Positions 44,861-52,886 of a stretch of 64,000 nt of DNA are shown in pieces. The translations under genes were made by a program, and so were the position numbers. Origin of the DNA: Congregibacter brevis (GTDB taxonomy: Bacteria > Pseudomonadota > Gammaproteobacteria > Pseudomonadales > Halieaceae); assembly GCF_045689245.1 (NCBI RefSeq), contig NZ_CP136865.1:1302001-1366000 (forward strand), written 5' to 3'. The notes beneath the pieces were generated by a model that saw only the letters and a list, made by a program, of their open reading frames with translations, had not been told where the DNA came from and ran no database searches. Position 1 is the first letter of the stretch. Every line of letters starts with the position of its first letter.

Positions 44861-45888
44861 CAGGGTTTACTCTTCTCCAGACTCGTGGTGTTCGCGTCGT
44901 GACTCTCGTAGGCGGCGACTATTCGCTGTACCAGTGGGTGACGCACTACATCTCTATTAGCGAACCAAGTAAAGCCTATGCCCGGCACATCCTCGAGAAT
45001 GTTCGCCGCATGCGTAAGTCCTGATTGGGTGCCTCGCGGTAAGTCGATCTGGGTGGCGTCGCCGGTAATAACAGCCGTAGATCCAAAGCCAATACGCGTG
45101 AGGAACATTTTCATTTGCTCACGGGTCGTGTTTTGGGCTTCGTCCAAAATAATGAACGAATGGTTGAGAGTGCGACCGCGCATAAACGCAAGAGGAGCCA
45201 CCTCGATGATGCTGCGCTCTATGTATTTGCTGACGGTTTCAAAACCGAGCATTTCATACAGGGCGTCATAGAGGGGACGCAGGTAAGGGTCGACCTTTTG
45301 GCTAAGATCGCCCGGCAGATAGCCAAGCTTTTCTCCAGCCTCGACCGCGGGGCGCACCAGGAGAATGCGACGAACCTGCTCTTCAAGCAAGGCCTCTACG
45401 GCACAGGCGACGGCAAGGTAGGTCTTTCCTGTGCCGGCGGGCCCGATTCCGAAGTTGATATCGTTGTTGTGAATCGAGCGAACGTAACTTTGCTGATTGC
45501 GCCCGCGGGGCTTAATAGAGCCTTTGCGTGTACGAATCACCTGCAACTGTGACGTGCCGTCGTCGCTGGCCTCGGTTCCCGCATGTTGCAGTTGAAGGTG
45601 CAGCGACTCGGGCGTAACGGCGATGCCCTGACACACTTCAGCGTAGAGGTGTTCCAAGAGGGCGCTAGCGACGGCCACAGCTTCAGCGTCGCCTTCCAGC
45701 GAGAAGCGATTGCCTCGAGACTGAATCTTTACTTGCAGGCGCTCTTCGATCTGACGCAGGTGCGCGTCAAACTGCCCGCACAGGGCCGCTAGATGTCGTG
45801 CATCGTCAGGTTCGAGGGTCAGACCAAAAGGCTGCCCGCCCGGACTGGGAGGTTCTGAGGTCAAATTGTTGTTAGTGGCGCTAGCCAT
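44860..45888 (-). CDS. ybeZ: PhoH family ATPase (YbeZ)
   Basis: A 342-residue P-loop ATPase that works with YbeY in ribosome maturation. The Walker A is GPAGTGKT (149-156) and Walker B is SFIILDEAQN, with ITGDATQIDLP downstream. The N-terminal RNA-binding-like part (about 20-110) is typical of YbeZ. It is preceded by miaB on the same strand after 39 bp, as in E. coli. Confidence 0.95.
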   Translation of the reverse strand: MASATNNNLTSEPPSPGGQPFGLTLEPDDARHLAALCGQFDAHLRQIEERLQVKIQSRGNRFSLEGDAEAVAVASALLEHLYAEVCQGIAVTPESLHLQLQHAGTEASDDGTSQLQVIRTRKGSIKPRGRNQQSYVRSIHNNDINFGIGPAGTGKTYLAVACAVEALLEEQVRRILLVRPAVEAGEKLGYLPGDLSQKVDPYLRPLYDALYEMLGFETVSKYIERSIIEVAPLAFMRGRTLNHSFIILDEAQNTTREQMKMFLTRIGFGSTAVITGDATQIDLPRGTQSGLTHAANILEDVPGIGFTWFANRDVVRHPLVQRIVAAYESHDANTTSLEKSKP

Positions 45889-45927
45889 GTACTGTGAACT
45901 GCAAGAATAGTCACGAATTCGCCACAG

Positions 45928-47268
45928 TCAACCCGCAGTTCCGGGTATCAGCTCTCCGCGAAGAGAGTTGGGGAGCGCCTCGCCAATGGTTACGTCGGCA
46001 AACTGCCCGATCAGGCTGTGATCGTCCGCACTGAAATTGACCACTCGATTGTTCTCTGTGCGCCCCTGTAACTGACCCGGATCTTTACGAGAAGGGCCTG
46101 TGATCAAGATACGCTGGCGCGTACCGACCATATGTCGGCTGATCGCCTGGGCCTGTTGATTAATCCTTGCCTGAAGAATGTGCAGCCGCGACTTTTTGGT
46201 GTCTTCGTCCGTGTCATCGTTCAGGTCCGAAGCGGGGGTTCCTGGCCGGGCGCTGTAAATAAAGCTAAAGGACATATCGAAACCTATGTCGTCTATCAGC
46301 TTCATAGTCGCCGCAAAATCGGCTTCCGTCTCACCGGGAAAGCCAATAATGAAGTCTGAAGACAGGCTGATATTCGGCCGAATAGCGCGAAGCTTGCGAA
46401 TCTTCGATTTGTATTCGAGTACCGTGTGGCCGCGCTTCATATTGGCCAGCACTCGATCGGAGCCCGCTTGCACCGGTAGGTGCAGGTGATCCACAAGCTC
46501 GGGGATTTCTGCGTAGGCTTGAATGAGCGCCTCGGAAAATTCCACCGGGTGTGATGTGGTGTAACGAATGCGGTCGATGCCTGGAATAGCGGCAACAAAA
46601 TGCAAAAGTTCTGCGAAATCTACGATGTCGCCTTCGTGGCTTTCACCGCGGTAGGCGTTAACGTTTTGTCCAAGAAGGTTGACTTCTCGAACGCCACGAC
46701 TCGCCAGACTGGCAACTTCTGCGATTACGTCGTCCAGAGGGCGGGAAACTTCTTCTCCTCGAGTGTACGGCACGACGCAGAAACTGCAGTACTTGCTGCA
46801 GCCTTCCATAATTGAAACAAAAGCCGACGGGCCTTCAACACTGGGTTCAGGAAGACGGTCAAACTTTTCGATCTCGGGGAAGGTAATGTCCACAACGAGA
46901 TTGCCACTGCCCCGGCGTTCATCAAGCATTTCTGGTAGGCGATGCAAAGTCTGGGGGCCAAACACCAGATCAACGTAGGGAGCGCGCTTACCAATGTCAG
47001 CTCCTTCCTGGCTGGCAACGCAGCCGCCTACACCAATGATGAGATCGGGGTTTTTCTGCTTGAGATTCTTCCAGCGGCCCAGCTGGTGGAAGACTTTTTC
47101 TTGCGCCTTCTCACGGATTGAGCAGGTGTTGAGCAGGATTACGTCTGCGTCATCTTCGCGGTCTGTGGGCACGAGTCCGTGACTGTCCACCAGCAGATCC
47201 TGCATTCGCGCAGAATCGTACTCGTTCATCTGACAACCGTGGGTTTTGACGTAAACTTTTTTGCTCAC
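45928..47268 (-). CDS. miaB: tRNA (N6-isopentenyl adenosine(37)-C2)-methylthiotransferase
   Basis: A radical-SAM enzyme that adds the methylthio group to i6A37 in tRNA. The N-terminal UPF0004 domain carries the auxiliary cluster cysteines (THGCQMNEYDS, LLNTCSIREKA, VGGCVASQEG). The radical-SAM triad is in EGCSKYCSFCVVPYTRG. A C-terminal TRAM domain contains TENNRVVNF. Length 446 matches the family. It is the first gene of the miaB-ybeZYX-lnt-leuS-lptE-holA block. Confidence 0.97.
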   Translation of the reverse strand: MSKKVYVKTHGCQMNEYDSARMQDLLVDSHGLVPTDREDDADVILLNTCSIREKAQEKVFHQLGRWKNLKQKNPDLIIGVGGCVASQEGADIGKRAPYVDLVFGPQTLHRLPEMLDERRGSGNLVVDITFPEIEKFDRLPEPSVEGPSAFVSIMEGCSKYCSFCVVPYTRGEEVSRPLDDVIAEVASLASRGVREVNLLGQNVNAYRGESHEGDIVDFAELLHFVAAIPGIDRIRYTTSHPVEFSEALIQAYAEIPELVDHLHLPVQAGSDRVLANMKRGHTVLEYKSKIRKLRAIRPNISLSSDFIIGFPGETEADFAATMKLIDDIGFDMSFSFIYSARPGTPASDLNDDTDEDTKKSRLHILQARINQQAQAISRHMVGTRQRILITGPSRKDPGQLQGRTENNRVVNFSADDHSLIGQFADVTIGEALPNSLRGELIPGTAG

Positions 47269-47466
47269 CGCTCCTGACCTTGTGGGCGCCCCTGCGTGTT
47301 CAATACTCGCAGCGAGGGCCTTTGAAAAAGGGCCGCGGAGTATAGCGCCGGATGCCGTCGCTGCCCAGAGAATTTGCGGGGGTGTTTCTAGGGAGCAGCT
47401 CTCGTTCCTAGACTTGGTGATCGGCGTTTCTTGGGTTGAGAGCGGCTTAGCCCCTACCCAATATGA

Positions 47467-48267
47467 CTAAATGTTGCCAAAGTCGCCGTGTCGGCCGGCG
47501 CCGTCAGAAAATTCACCTGCCCCGTCAAAGCCTTCGTTACGGAGTGCGGCGAGGCCGTTGGCCCACTCTACCTTCAGTGCTTCTCTCACTGTTAAACCGT
47601 GCGTCTCGTAAATCGAACGTCTGTCGGCTAGCATTGCTTGCTGCGGAAATCTGGCGATTTGGGAGGCCATTTCTAATGCTGTTTCTAGTGCCTTTCCGTC
47701 TTCAGTTACCCGCTCGCAAAGTCCAATGCCATAGCTTTCATCTGCGCTTACTTTGCGGCCGGTCAGCGCTATTTCGAGTGCCTTTCCCTCGCCTACAAGC
47801 CTCGGCAGCCGAACGGCGCCGCCGTCAGTCAGAGGGATACCCCAGCGACGGCAAAACACGCCAAAATACGCGTTCTCTCCCATCACACGAATATCGCACC
47901 ACATAGCGAGTTCCATGCCGCCTGCAACAGCAGGTCCTTCGATCGCCGCGATGACAGGTTTGCTAAGCTCCATTCGCGTGGGGCCTAGGCTACCCCGAGG
48001 GGCTGGAGCGGAGCCCATTGGGAAATCATAGTCACTAAGGTCTTTGCGTTCGTCTGGCGTTAACGAGGCGGCGTACTTTAAGTCCCATCCGGCGCAGAAC
48101 TCTCTCTCTGTTCCCGTCAGTACAGCAATTTTTGCATCACTCTTTTCGAACGCCTCGAAGGCCGCGACAAGATCATCGGCGGATTGAGGATCCATAGCGT
48201 TGCGTGCTTCGGGTCGGTCATGACGGACTACCCAAACTTCATCACCACGTTCGATAATAATTGCCAT
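47467..48267 (-). CDS. Crotonase-fold protein (enoyl-CoA hydratase-like)
   Basis: A 266-residue member of the enoyl-CoA hydratase/isomerase superfamily. The oxyanion-hole segments (EFCAGWDLKYAA and EGPAVAGGMELAM) and the first catalytic glutamate, E119, are present. The second glutamate of true hydratases, in an FGxPE-type context, is replaced: this protein reads FGVFC, with C139 at that place. Standard hydratase activity is therefore doubtful; an isomerase, hydrolase or other crotonase reaction is more likely. It lies about 200 bp upstream of miaB on the same strand and probably has its own promoter. Confidence 0.85.
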   Translation of the reverse strand: MAIIIERGDEVWVVRHDRPEARNAMDPQSADDLVAAFEAFEKSDAKIAVLTGTEREFCAGWDLKYAASLTPDERKDLSDYDFPMGSAPAPRGSLGPTRMELSKPVIAAIEGPAVAGGMELAMWCDIRVMGENAYFGVFCRRWGIPLTDGGAVRLPRLVGEGKALEIALTGRKVSADESYGIGLCERVTEDGKALETALEMASQIARFPQQAMLADRRSIYETHGLTVREALKVEWANGLAALRNEGFDGAGEFSDGAGRHGDFGNI

Positions 48268-48551
48268 TTACGGCCTCTTAGTTTCACCTTCGGATACGAC
48301 ACATACTGTGATCGCAGTTATGCGGGGTCAAGTAAGCTCTGGGTGGTGGTCCTCAACGCAGAGAGGCGCTTGGCTGGCTTTAGAACGGTGTCGCAGAGCG
48401 CGAATATCCACGCATAATCATGTAACATTGAGTGACTTGATCTTTTTCTCCGTGCAAAACTCGCACGAAAAAACGTTTAAAGCTCAATACAACATTTTTC
48501 CCCGCGTTTCTTAAAGCGTGCGGATAATCCGAGTGAGTAACCGTAGTCCTT

Positions 48552-48899
48552 ATGCCCAGCAGTCCTGTATACAAAGTTATTTTTCAGAATGGCAACCAAG
48601 TTGTCGAAATCTTTGCGCGCCAGATTTACCAAAGCGATATGTGGGGCTTTATCGAAGTTGAAGAGCTGCTGTTTGGTGAGCGCTCACAAATCCTTGTGGA
48701 CCCGGCTGAAGAAAAGCTAAAAACTGAGTTTAGCGGCGTTCAACGCAGCTACATCCCTCTCCATTCCGTGATTCGCATTGATGAAGTGGCAAAAGAGGGC
48801 GTTGCCAAGATTTCTGACGTGAAGCCTGGCGAGAACACCAACGTTACATCCTTCCCCATGCCATCAGCGCCAGCGAAGCCTCGTAGTAGCGACGACTAA
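48552..48899 (+). CDS. DUF1820 family protein
   Basis: A 115-residue conserved gammaproteobacterial protein of unknown function. The DUF1820 core is easily read: YKVIFQNGNQVVEIFARQIYQSD, then WGFIEVEELLFGER and RSYIPLHSVIRIDEVAKEGVAKI. A poorly conserved Pro/Ser-rich tail ends in SSDD. The stop codon lies within the first unit of a 14-base tandem repeat that continues downstream. In related genomes such genes stand near translation or stress genes, but no function is established. Confidence 0.9.
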   Translation: MPSSPVYKVIFQNGNQVVEIFARQIYQSDMWGFIEVEELLFGERSQILVDPAEEKLKTEFSGVQRSYIPLHSVIRIDEVAKEGVAKISDVKPGENTNVTSFPMPSAPAKPRSSDD

Positions 48900-48928
48900 G
48901 TAGCGACGACTAAGCAGCGACGACTGAA
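48887..48928. repeat. 14-bp tandem repeat spanning the DUF1820 stop
   Basis: TAGCGACGACTAAG occurs twice in perfect tandem (48887-48900, 48901-48914), followed by a third diverged unit, CAGCGACGACTGAA (48915-48928). The first unit supplies the last two codons and the stop of the DUF1820 gene. Confidence 0.9.
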
Positions 48929-48943
48929 CACTGATTAGGTCCA

Positions 48944-49017
48944 GCTTGCCTCGGACACGTCCGACTCCCGAAAAAAGACTCGGGTGATTCGCTCGTTCGA
49001 ACGCATCCGAGTCAAGC
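48944..49017 (+). repeat. Palindromic element A (74 bp)
   Basis: Outer arms GCTTGCCTCGGA (48944-48955) and TCCGAGTCAAGC (49006-49017) pair at 11 of 12 positions. They enclose the 17-base core CCCGAAAAAAGACTCGG (48967-48983) and the motif CTCGTTCGAA (48992-49001), which starts 8 bases after the core. An alternative inner stem, GACTCGGGTG/CATCCGAGTC with one G-T pair, is also possible. Sequence plan 23+17+34 bases. Confidence 0.75.
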
Positions 49018-49019
49018 CT

Positions 49020-49048
49020 ATGACGTCATCGCTCGTTCGAGTGCATCC
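49020..49048 (+). repeat. Partial copy of the palindromic element
   Basis: CGCTCGTTCGAGTGCATCC (49030-49048) matches 17 of 19 bases of element A at 48990-49008, but there is no core and no matching arms. It is preceded directly by the perfect 10-bp palindrome ATGACGTCAT (49020-49029). Confidence 0.55.
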
Positions 49049-49090
49049 ACACCCAGTTTGCTTGCGGAGCGGCGCTTTTCCCTGGCACGA

Positions 49091-49166
49091 GGCCTGCGCG
49101 CCCCAGTCGTCGAAGAGCCAATTCCCCAATGCTTTTTTGGCGATCGACGACTGGGGCGTGTAGGCC
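49091..49166 (-). repeat. Palindromic element B (76 bp, inverted)
   Basis: The arms at 49091-49113 and 49144-49166 pair over 23 bases with only two G-T wobbles; 15 of these (49099-49113 with 49144-49158) are an uninterrupted perfect match. Read on the minus strand the plan is 24+17+35 bases with the core CGCCAAAAAAGCATTGG, the same plan as element C. A nested GCCAA/TTGGC stem lies inside the loop. The wobbles are G-T when the + strand is read, so an RNA from the + strand would stay fully paired. Confidence 0.8.
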
Positions 49167-49200
49167 GATCAGCCGAGCATAAAAACACAGCACGAATGAC

Positions 49201-49276
49201 GACGTGGCCTGAACATGCTCTATTCCCGAAGAAAGCATTGGTTGCTTCTCTCGTTCGAATGAATTCAGGCCACGTC
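49201..49276 (+). repeat. Palindromic element C (76 bp)
   Basis: GACGTGGCCTGAA (49201-49213) is the exact complement of TTCAGGCCACGTC (49264-49276). Between them are the core CCCGAAGAAAGCATTGG (49225-49241) and CTCGTTCGAA (49250-49259), again 8 bases after the core, plus a small AAGCA/TGCTT hairpin. Plan 24+17+35 bases. It ends 80 bases before the lon start. Confidence 0.8.
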
Positions 49277-49356
49277 TAGATTCGAGCGTAGTTCAGACTA
49301 CTAGTTGAAATCGCCGTGCTGGCCCCCATCTACTCTGTCTAAGCAGAGGATTTCTT

Positions 49357-51849
49357 ATGCAAGACGACAAAACAGATGACCAAAGCTCGCCGGGTTTGGA
49401 TCTGACCGCTGAGATCGTCAACGATCAGGCTGTACTTAAGTCTTCGACCCCCGCGGTCGCGGACGATGTGTTGCCGGAGTCGCTGTATCTGATTCCCGTG
49501 CCCCAACGGCCTTTCTTTCCTGGGCAGGTTCAGCCCGTAGGCATGGATCCTGAGCAGTGGAGTGGCACGATTAAAGCCGTGATGGAGAAGTCTAATGGCG
49601 TGGTGGGACTCGCCTATGTCGATCCCAGTCAGTTAAACGGCGCCGAACCACAGCCAAAGAACTTTCCGGAGATTGGTTGCGTTGTTCGACTTCATCGGCC
49701 GCCCATGGCGGCAGAAAATCCGGGGCAGTTTCTGGCTCAGGGCGTGCGTCGGTTTCGCATCGTTCGCTGGCTTAGCGACAAAGCTCCCTACCGAGTGCAG
49801 GTTGAGTACCCAAGGAGCCAAGGCGATCGCGACAGCGATGACGTCAAGGCTTATGCCATGGCGGTTCTACAGGCAGTAAAGGAGTTGCTGCCACTCAATC
49901 CTCTATACAGCGAAGAGTTGCGGCACTACATCGCCAACTTCAATCCTAATCAGCCGAGCCTGCTCGCTGACTTTTCCGCTGCGCTCACCTCGGCAAATGG
50001 CGATCAACTTCAGGAGATTCTGGAGACATTGCCCCTGCAGTCACGGATGCAGAAGGTACTCGCCTTGCTCGGCAAAGAGCGTGAAGTAGCGCAGCTTCGC
50101 GGCAAGATCACGGAGCAGGTAAACGAGAAGGTCTCGGATCAGCAGCGGGAGTTTTTTCTTCGTGAGCAGATGAAGGTTATCCAGAAAGAGCTGGGTATTT
50201 CTAAAGATGATCGCACCTCTGATGCCGAGCGCTTTGAGGCGAGATTAGAGTCGCTCGTGCTGCCCGACACTGTTCGGGAGCGTATTGATGATGAGCTGCA
50301 GAAGTTGTCGGTGCTTGAGCCTGGTTCACCGGAATACGGAGTGACGCGGAACTATCTGGATTGGGCAACGCAGGTTCCCTGGGGGCTTACCTCCGAAGAC
50401 AATCTTGATCTCAAGCATGCTGCAAGCGTCCTTGATACAGATCATGACGGCTTAGACGATGTGAAGGACCGTATTTTGGAGTTCCTGGCTGTTGGCTCCT
50501 TTAAAGGCGAAATAGCGGGCTCCATTCTATTACTCGTGGGTCCACCGGGAGTCGGTAAAACGAGTATTGGCCGTTCTGTTGCCAACGCTCTCGGGCGGGA
50601 GTTTTATCGCTTTAGTTTGGGAGGCATGCGCGACGAAGCCGAGATTAAAGGCCACAGGCGCACCTATGTAGGTGCAATGCCGGGTAAGTTCGTTCAGGCA
50701 TTGAAAGAGGTGAAGGTGGCCAACCCCGTCATCATGCTGGATGAGATCGACAAAATCGGAGCTTCTTTCCGAGGAGATCCTGCTTCGGCTCTTTTGGAGG
50801 TTCTCGATCCGGAGCAGAACAGTGAGTTTCTTGATCACTACCTGGATTTGCGCGTGGATCTCTCTAAGGTTCTATTTATTTGCACGGCAAATCAGCTGGA
50901 TACTATTCCCGGTCCTTTACTCGATCGTATGGAAACTCTGCGCCTGTCGGGTTACGTGGCGGAAGAAAAGCTGGCGATCGCACGCAATCACCTGTGGCCC
51001 AAACAGCTTGAACGACATGGACTGGGTAGTGAACAGCTCAAGATTAACGACCCGGCACTGAAGTACGTGATTGAGTCTTATTGTCGAGAGGCCGGTGTTC
51101 GAAACCTGGAAAAGCAGCTTTCGCGAATCATGCGCAAGTCTATCGTCGGCTTTGTGAAAGGTCGCCGTAAAGGGCGGCGGAAGACTCAGAATGAAGCAGT
51201 CGAGAAACGACGCATCGGTAAACGAGATATTGATGAATTACTAGGCAAACCATTGTTTCAGCCTGAAAAGCCCCAACGAGGTATTGGCGTAGCAACAGGC
51301 CTTGCCTGGACAGCGATGGGCGGAGCTACACTCCCCATAGAATCTTCGCGTATCCACACACTCAATCGTGGCTTTAAGCTGACGGGTCGCTTAGGCGATG
51401 TGATGCGCGAGTCAGCAGATATTGCTTATAGCTTTATCGTGTCGCATCTCAAAGATTATCGCTGCGATCCCGACTTTTTTGATACCAGCATGGTGCATTT
51501 ACACGTGCCCGAGGGGGCGACTCCTAAAGACGGCCCTAGTGCAGGAATAACCATCGCGACGGCGCTGGTATCGCTCGCTCGCAAGGAGCGCATACGTCGT
51601 CCACTGGCCATGACCGGAGAGCTAACACTCACAGGACAGGTATTGCCCGTGGGTGGTATCCGCGAGAAGGTTATTGCGGCAAGACGAGCAAAAATCATGG
51701 AGCTAATATTGCCCCATGCGAATCGTCGCGACTTCGAGGAGCTACCCGATTACCTCAGAGAAGGCATAAACGTGCACTTCGCGCGCAACTTCCGCGATGT
51801 GTTTGAGACCGTGTTTGAGGATCATCGAACCGGCAAGCCGTTGCATTAA
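49357..51849 (+). CDS. lon: ATP-dependent protease Lon (endopeptidase La)
   Basis: An 830-residue AAA+ serine protease that degrades damaged and regulatory proteins. The domains in order are a short variable leader, LON substrate-binding domain (YLIPVPQRPFFPGQ to about 230), coiled coil (REFFLREQMKVIQKELG), AAA+ with Walker A GPPGVGKT (about 394-401) and Walker B VIMLDEIDKIG, and the protease domain. The catalytic dyad is S728 in KDGPSAG and K771 in GGIREKVIAARR. A basic linker (KGRRKGRRKTQ) near 600 is unusual. AGAGGA precedes the ATG. The upstream 457 bp hold the palindromic elements and no other gene. Confidence 0.96.
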   Translation: MQDDKTDDQSSPGLDLTAEIVNDQAVLKSSTPAVADDVLPESLYLIPVPQRPFFPGQVQPVGMDPEQWSGTIKAVMEKSNGVVGLAYVDPSQLNGAEPQPKNFPEIGCVVRLHRPPMAAENPGQFLAQGVRRFRIVRWLSDKAPYRVQVEYPRSQGDRDSDDVKAYAMAVLQAVKELLPLNPLYSEELRHYIANFNPNQPSLLADFSAALTSANGDQLQEILETLPLQSRMQKVLALLGKEREVAQLRGKITEQVNEKVSDQQREFFLREQMKVIQKELGISKDDRTSDAERFEARLESLVLPDTVRERIDDELQKLSVLEPGSPEYGVTRNYLDWATQVPWGLTSEDNLDLKHAASVLDTDHDGLDDVKDRILEFLAVGSFKGEIAGSILLLVGPPGVGKTSIGRSVANALGREFYRFSLGGMRDEAEIKGHRRTYVGAMPGKFVQALKEVKVANPVIMLDEIDKIGASFRGDPASALLEVLDPEQNSEFLDHYLDLRVDLSKVLFICTANQLDTIPGPLLDRMETLRLSGYVAEEKLAIARNHLWPKQLERHGLGSEQLKINDPALKYVIESYCREAGVRNLEKQLSRIMRKSIVGFVKGRRKGRRKTQNEAVEKRRIGKRDIDELLGKPLFQPEKPQRGIGVATGLAWTAMGGATLPIESSRIHTLNRGFKLTGRLGDVMRESADIAYSFIVSHLKDYRCDPDFFDTSMVHLHVPEGATPKDGPSAGITIATALVSLARKERIRRPLAMTGELTLTGQVLPVGGIREKVIAARRAKIMELILPHANRRDFEELPDYLREGINVHFARNFRDVFETVFEDHRTGKPLH

Positions 51850-51854
51850 TTGAA

Positions 51855-51905
51855 GTTAGCGTTGTGGTGTTGCTGTTCGTGACTACAAGGACTAGTGACG
51901 CTAAC
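51855..51905. terminator. Inverted repeat between convergent lon and cmoB
   Basis: GTTAGCGT (51855-51862) and ACGCTAAC (51898-51905) are exact complements with a 35-base loop, filling the gap between two convergent genes. No T-run follows, so it may serve as a weak bidirectional terminator or only as a 3'-end structure. Confidence 0.35.
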
Positions 51906-51911
51906 AGAAGC

Positions 51912-52886
51912 TCACGGAGCCTCTGCAATCACGATAGCTCTCCGCGGTGCGGGATAGCCTTCCAAGGTTTTCGTCTGATCATCAGGGTCCAAAAAGTTCT
52001 CCAGTGACTGATAACTCATCCACTCGGTAGCGCGCTGTTCATCAGTCGTTGTTACCGATTCGTCCACGACCCTAGGGTTTTTCCAACCCAGCTTGGCCAG
52101 CCACAAAATGAGCATGGCAGCGCTTGGAATAAACCAAACGTTGCCCATGCGCGCGTAGCGTCCCTGAGGTACCAGGCACTGTTGCTCGTCGCCCTCGATC
52201 ACCAAGGTTTCCAAAACCAACTGCCCACCACTGCGTAGACTGTCACGCAAGGTCATCAGGTGTTCCATAGGCGAGCGTCGGTGGTAGAGAACACCCATGG
52301 AAAACGCCGTATCAAAAGCGTGGAGTTTGGGAGGGAGTTTTTCTATACCGATGGGAAGCACACAAACCGCGGGGTCCTGAATATAGCGCTGAAGAGCTGC
52401 AAACTGGATGACGAACAGCGGTGAAGGATCGATCCCTATAACTTCGCTGGCACCGGCTCCGCGAATTCGCCAACAGTGGTAGCCATTTCCGCAACCCACA
52501 TCCAGCACGCGCCGATTTTCCAAGGGTTCGATATGCTGACTAAGCCGGTCCCACTTCCAATCCGAGTGCCACTCGGTATCGATCGCCACCCCGAACAGTT
52601 CGTAGGGACCTTTGCGCCAGGGGCATAGTCCGCGCAGCGTCGTTTCCAGCACCGATAAAGTTGCGTTGTCTATCGCTTGGCTTGCGCGGACTCCCACGCT
52701 TGCCGATGTAAGATCGGTATCACCAACGGGAATATCAGGTAGTGAGTCGAGAGCCTTTTCCCACCGGGGGATATCGCCGTGGCGCAGCACCGAAAGTCCC
52801 GCCTCCACCTGCTCGGGAAGAAGCATACCCCAGGGCTCCAGAGGCCCGTCCGCCCACCGTTGCTGAATGCCTTGAATGTCGATCAT
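51912..52886 (-). CDS. cmoB: tRNA U34 carboxymethyltransferase CmoB
   Basis: Transfers the carboxymethyl group of carboxy-SAM to ho5U34, giving cmo5U in wobble positions. The methyltransferase motif I is VLDVGCGNGYHCWRI, followed by GIDPSPLFVIQFAALQRY and AFDTAFSMGVLYHRRSPMEHL, all CmoB hallmarks. Length 324, like E. coli. The start overlaps the cmoA stop by 4 bp (ATGA), so both enzymes of the pathway are made together. Confidence 0.97.
   Translation of the reverse strand: MIDIQGIQQRWADGPLEPWGMLLPEQVEAGLSVLRHGDIPRWEKALDSLPDIPVGDTDLTSASVGVRASQAIDNATLSVLETTLRGLCPWRKGPYELFGVAIDTEWHSDWKWDRLSQHIEPLENRRVLDVGCGNGYHCWRIRGAGASEVIGIDPSPLFVIQFAALQRYIQDPAVCVLPIGIEKLPPKLHAFDTAFSMGVLYHRRSPMEHLMTLRDSLRSGGQLVLETLVIEGDEQQCLVPQGRYARMGNVWFIPSAAMLILWLAKLGWKNPRVVDESVTTTDEQRATEWMSYQSLENFLDPDDQTKTLEGYPAPRRAIVIAEAP

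Noticed and set aside
48990..49048. tRNA-like T-loop sequences (GTTCGAA) in the palindromic elements
   Set aside because: No T stem, D arm or anticodon arm can be folded around them, and the two flanking arms do not have tRNA acceptor geometry.
48944..49276. Integron attC sites as an explanation for the palindromic elements
   Set aside because: attC sites conserve the outer ends (GTTRRRY and its complement). Here the ends vary and the centre is conserved, and there are no gene cassettes or integrase in the window.
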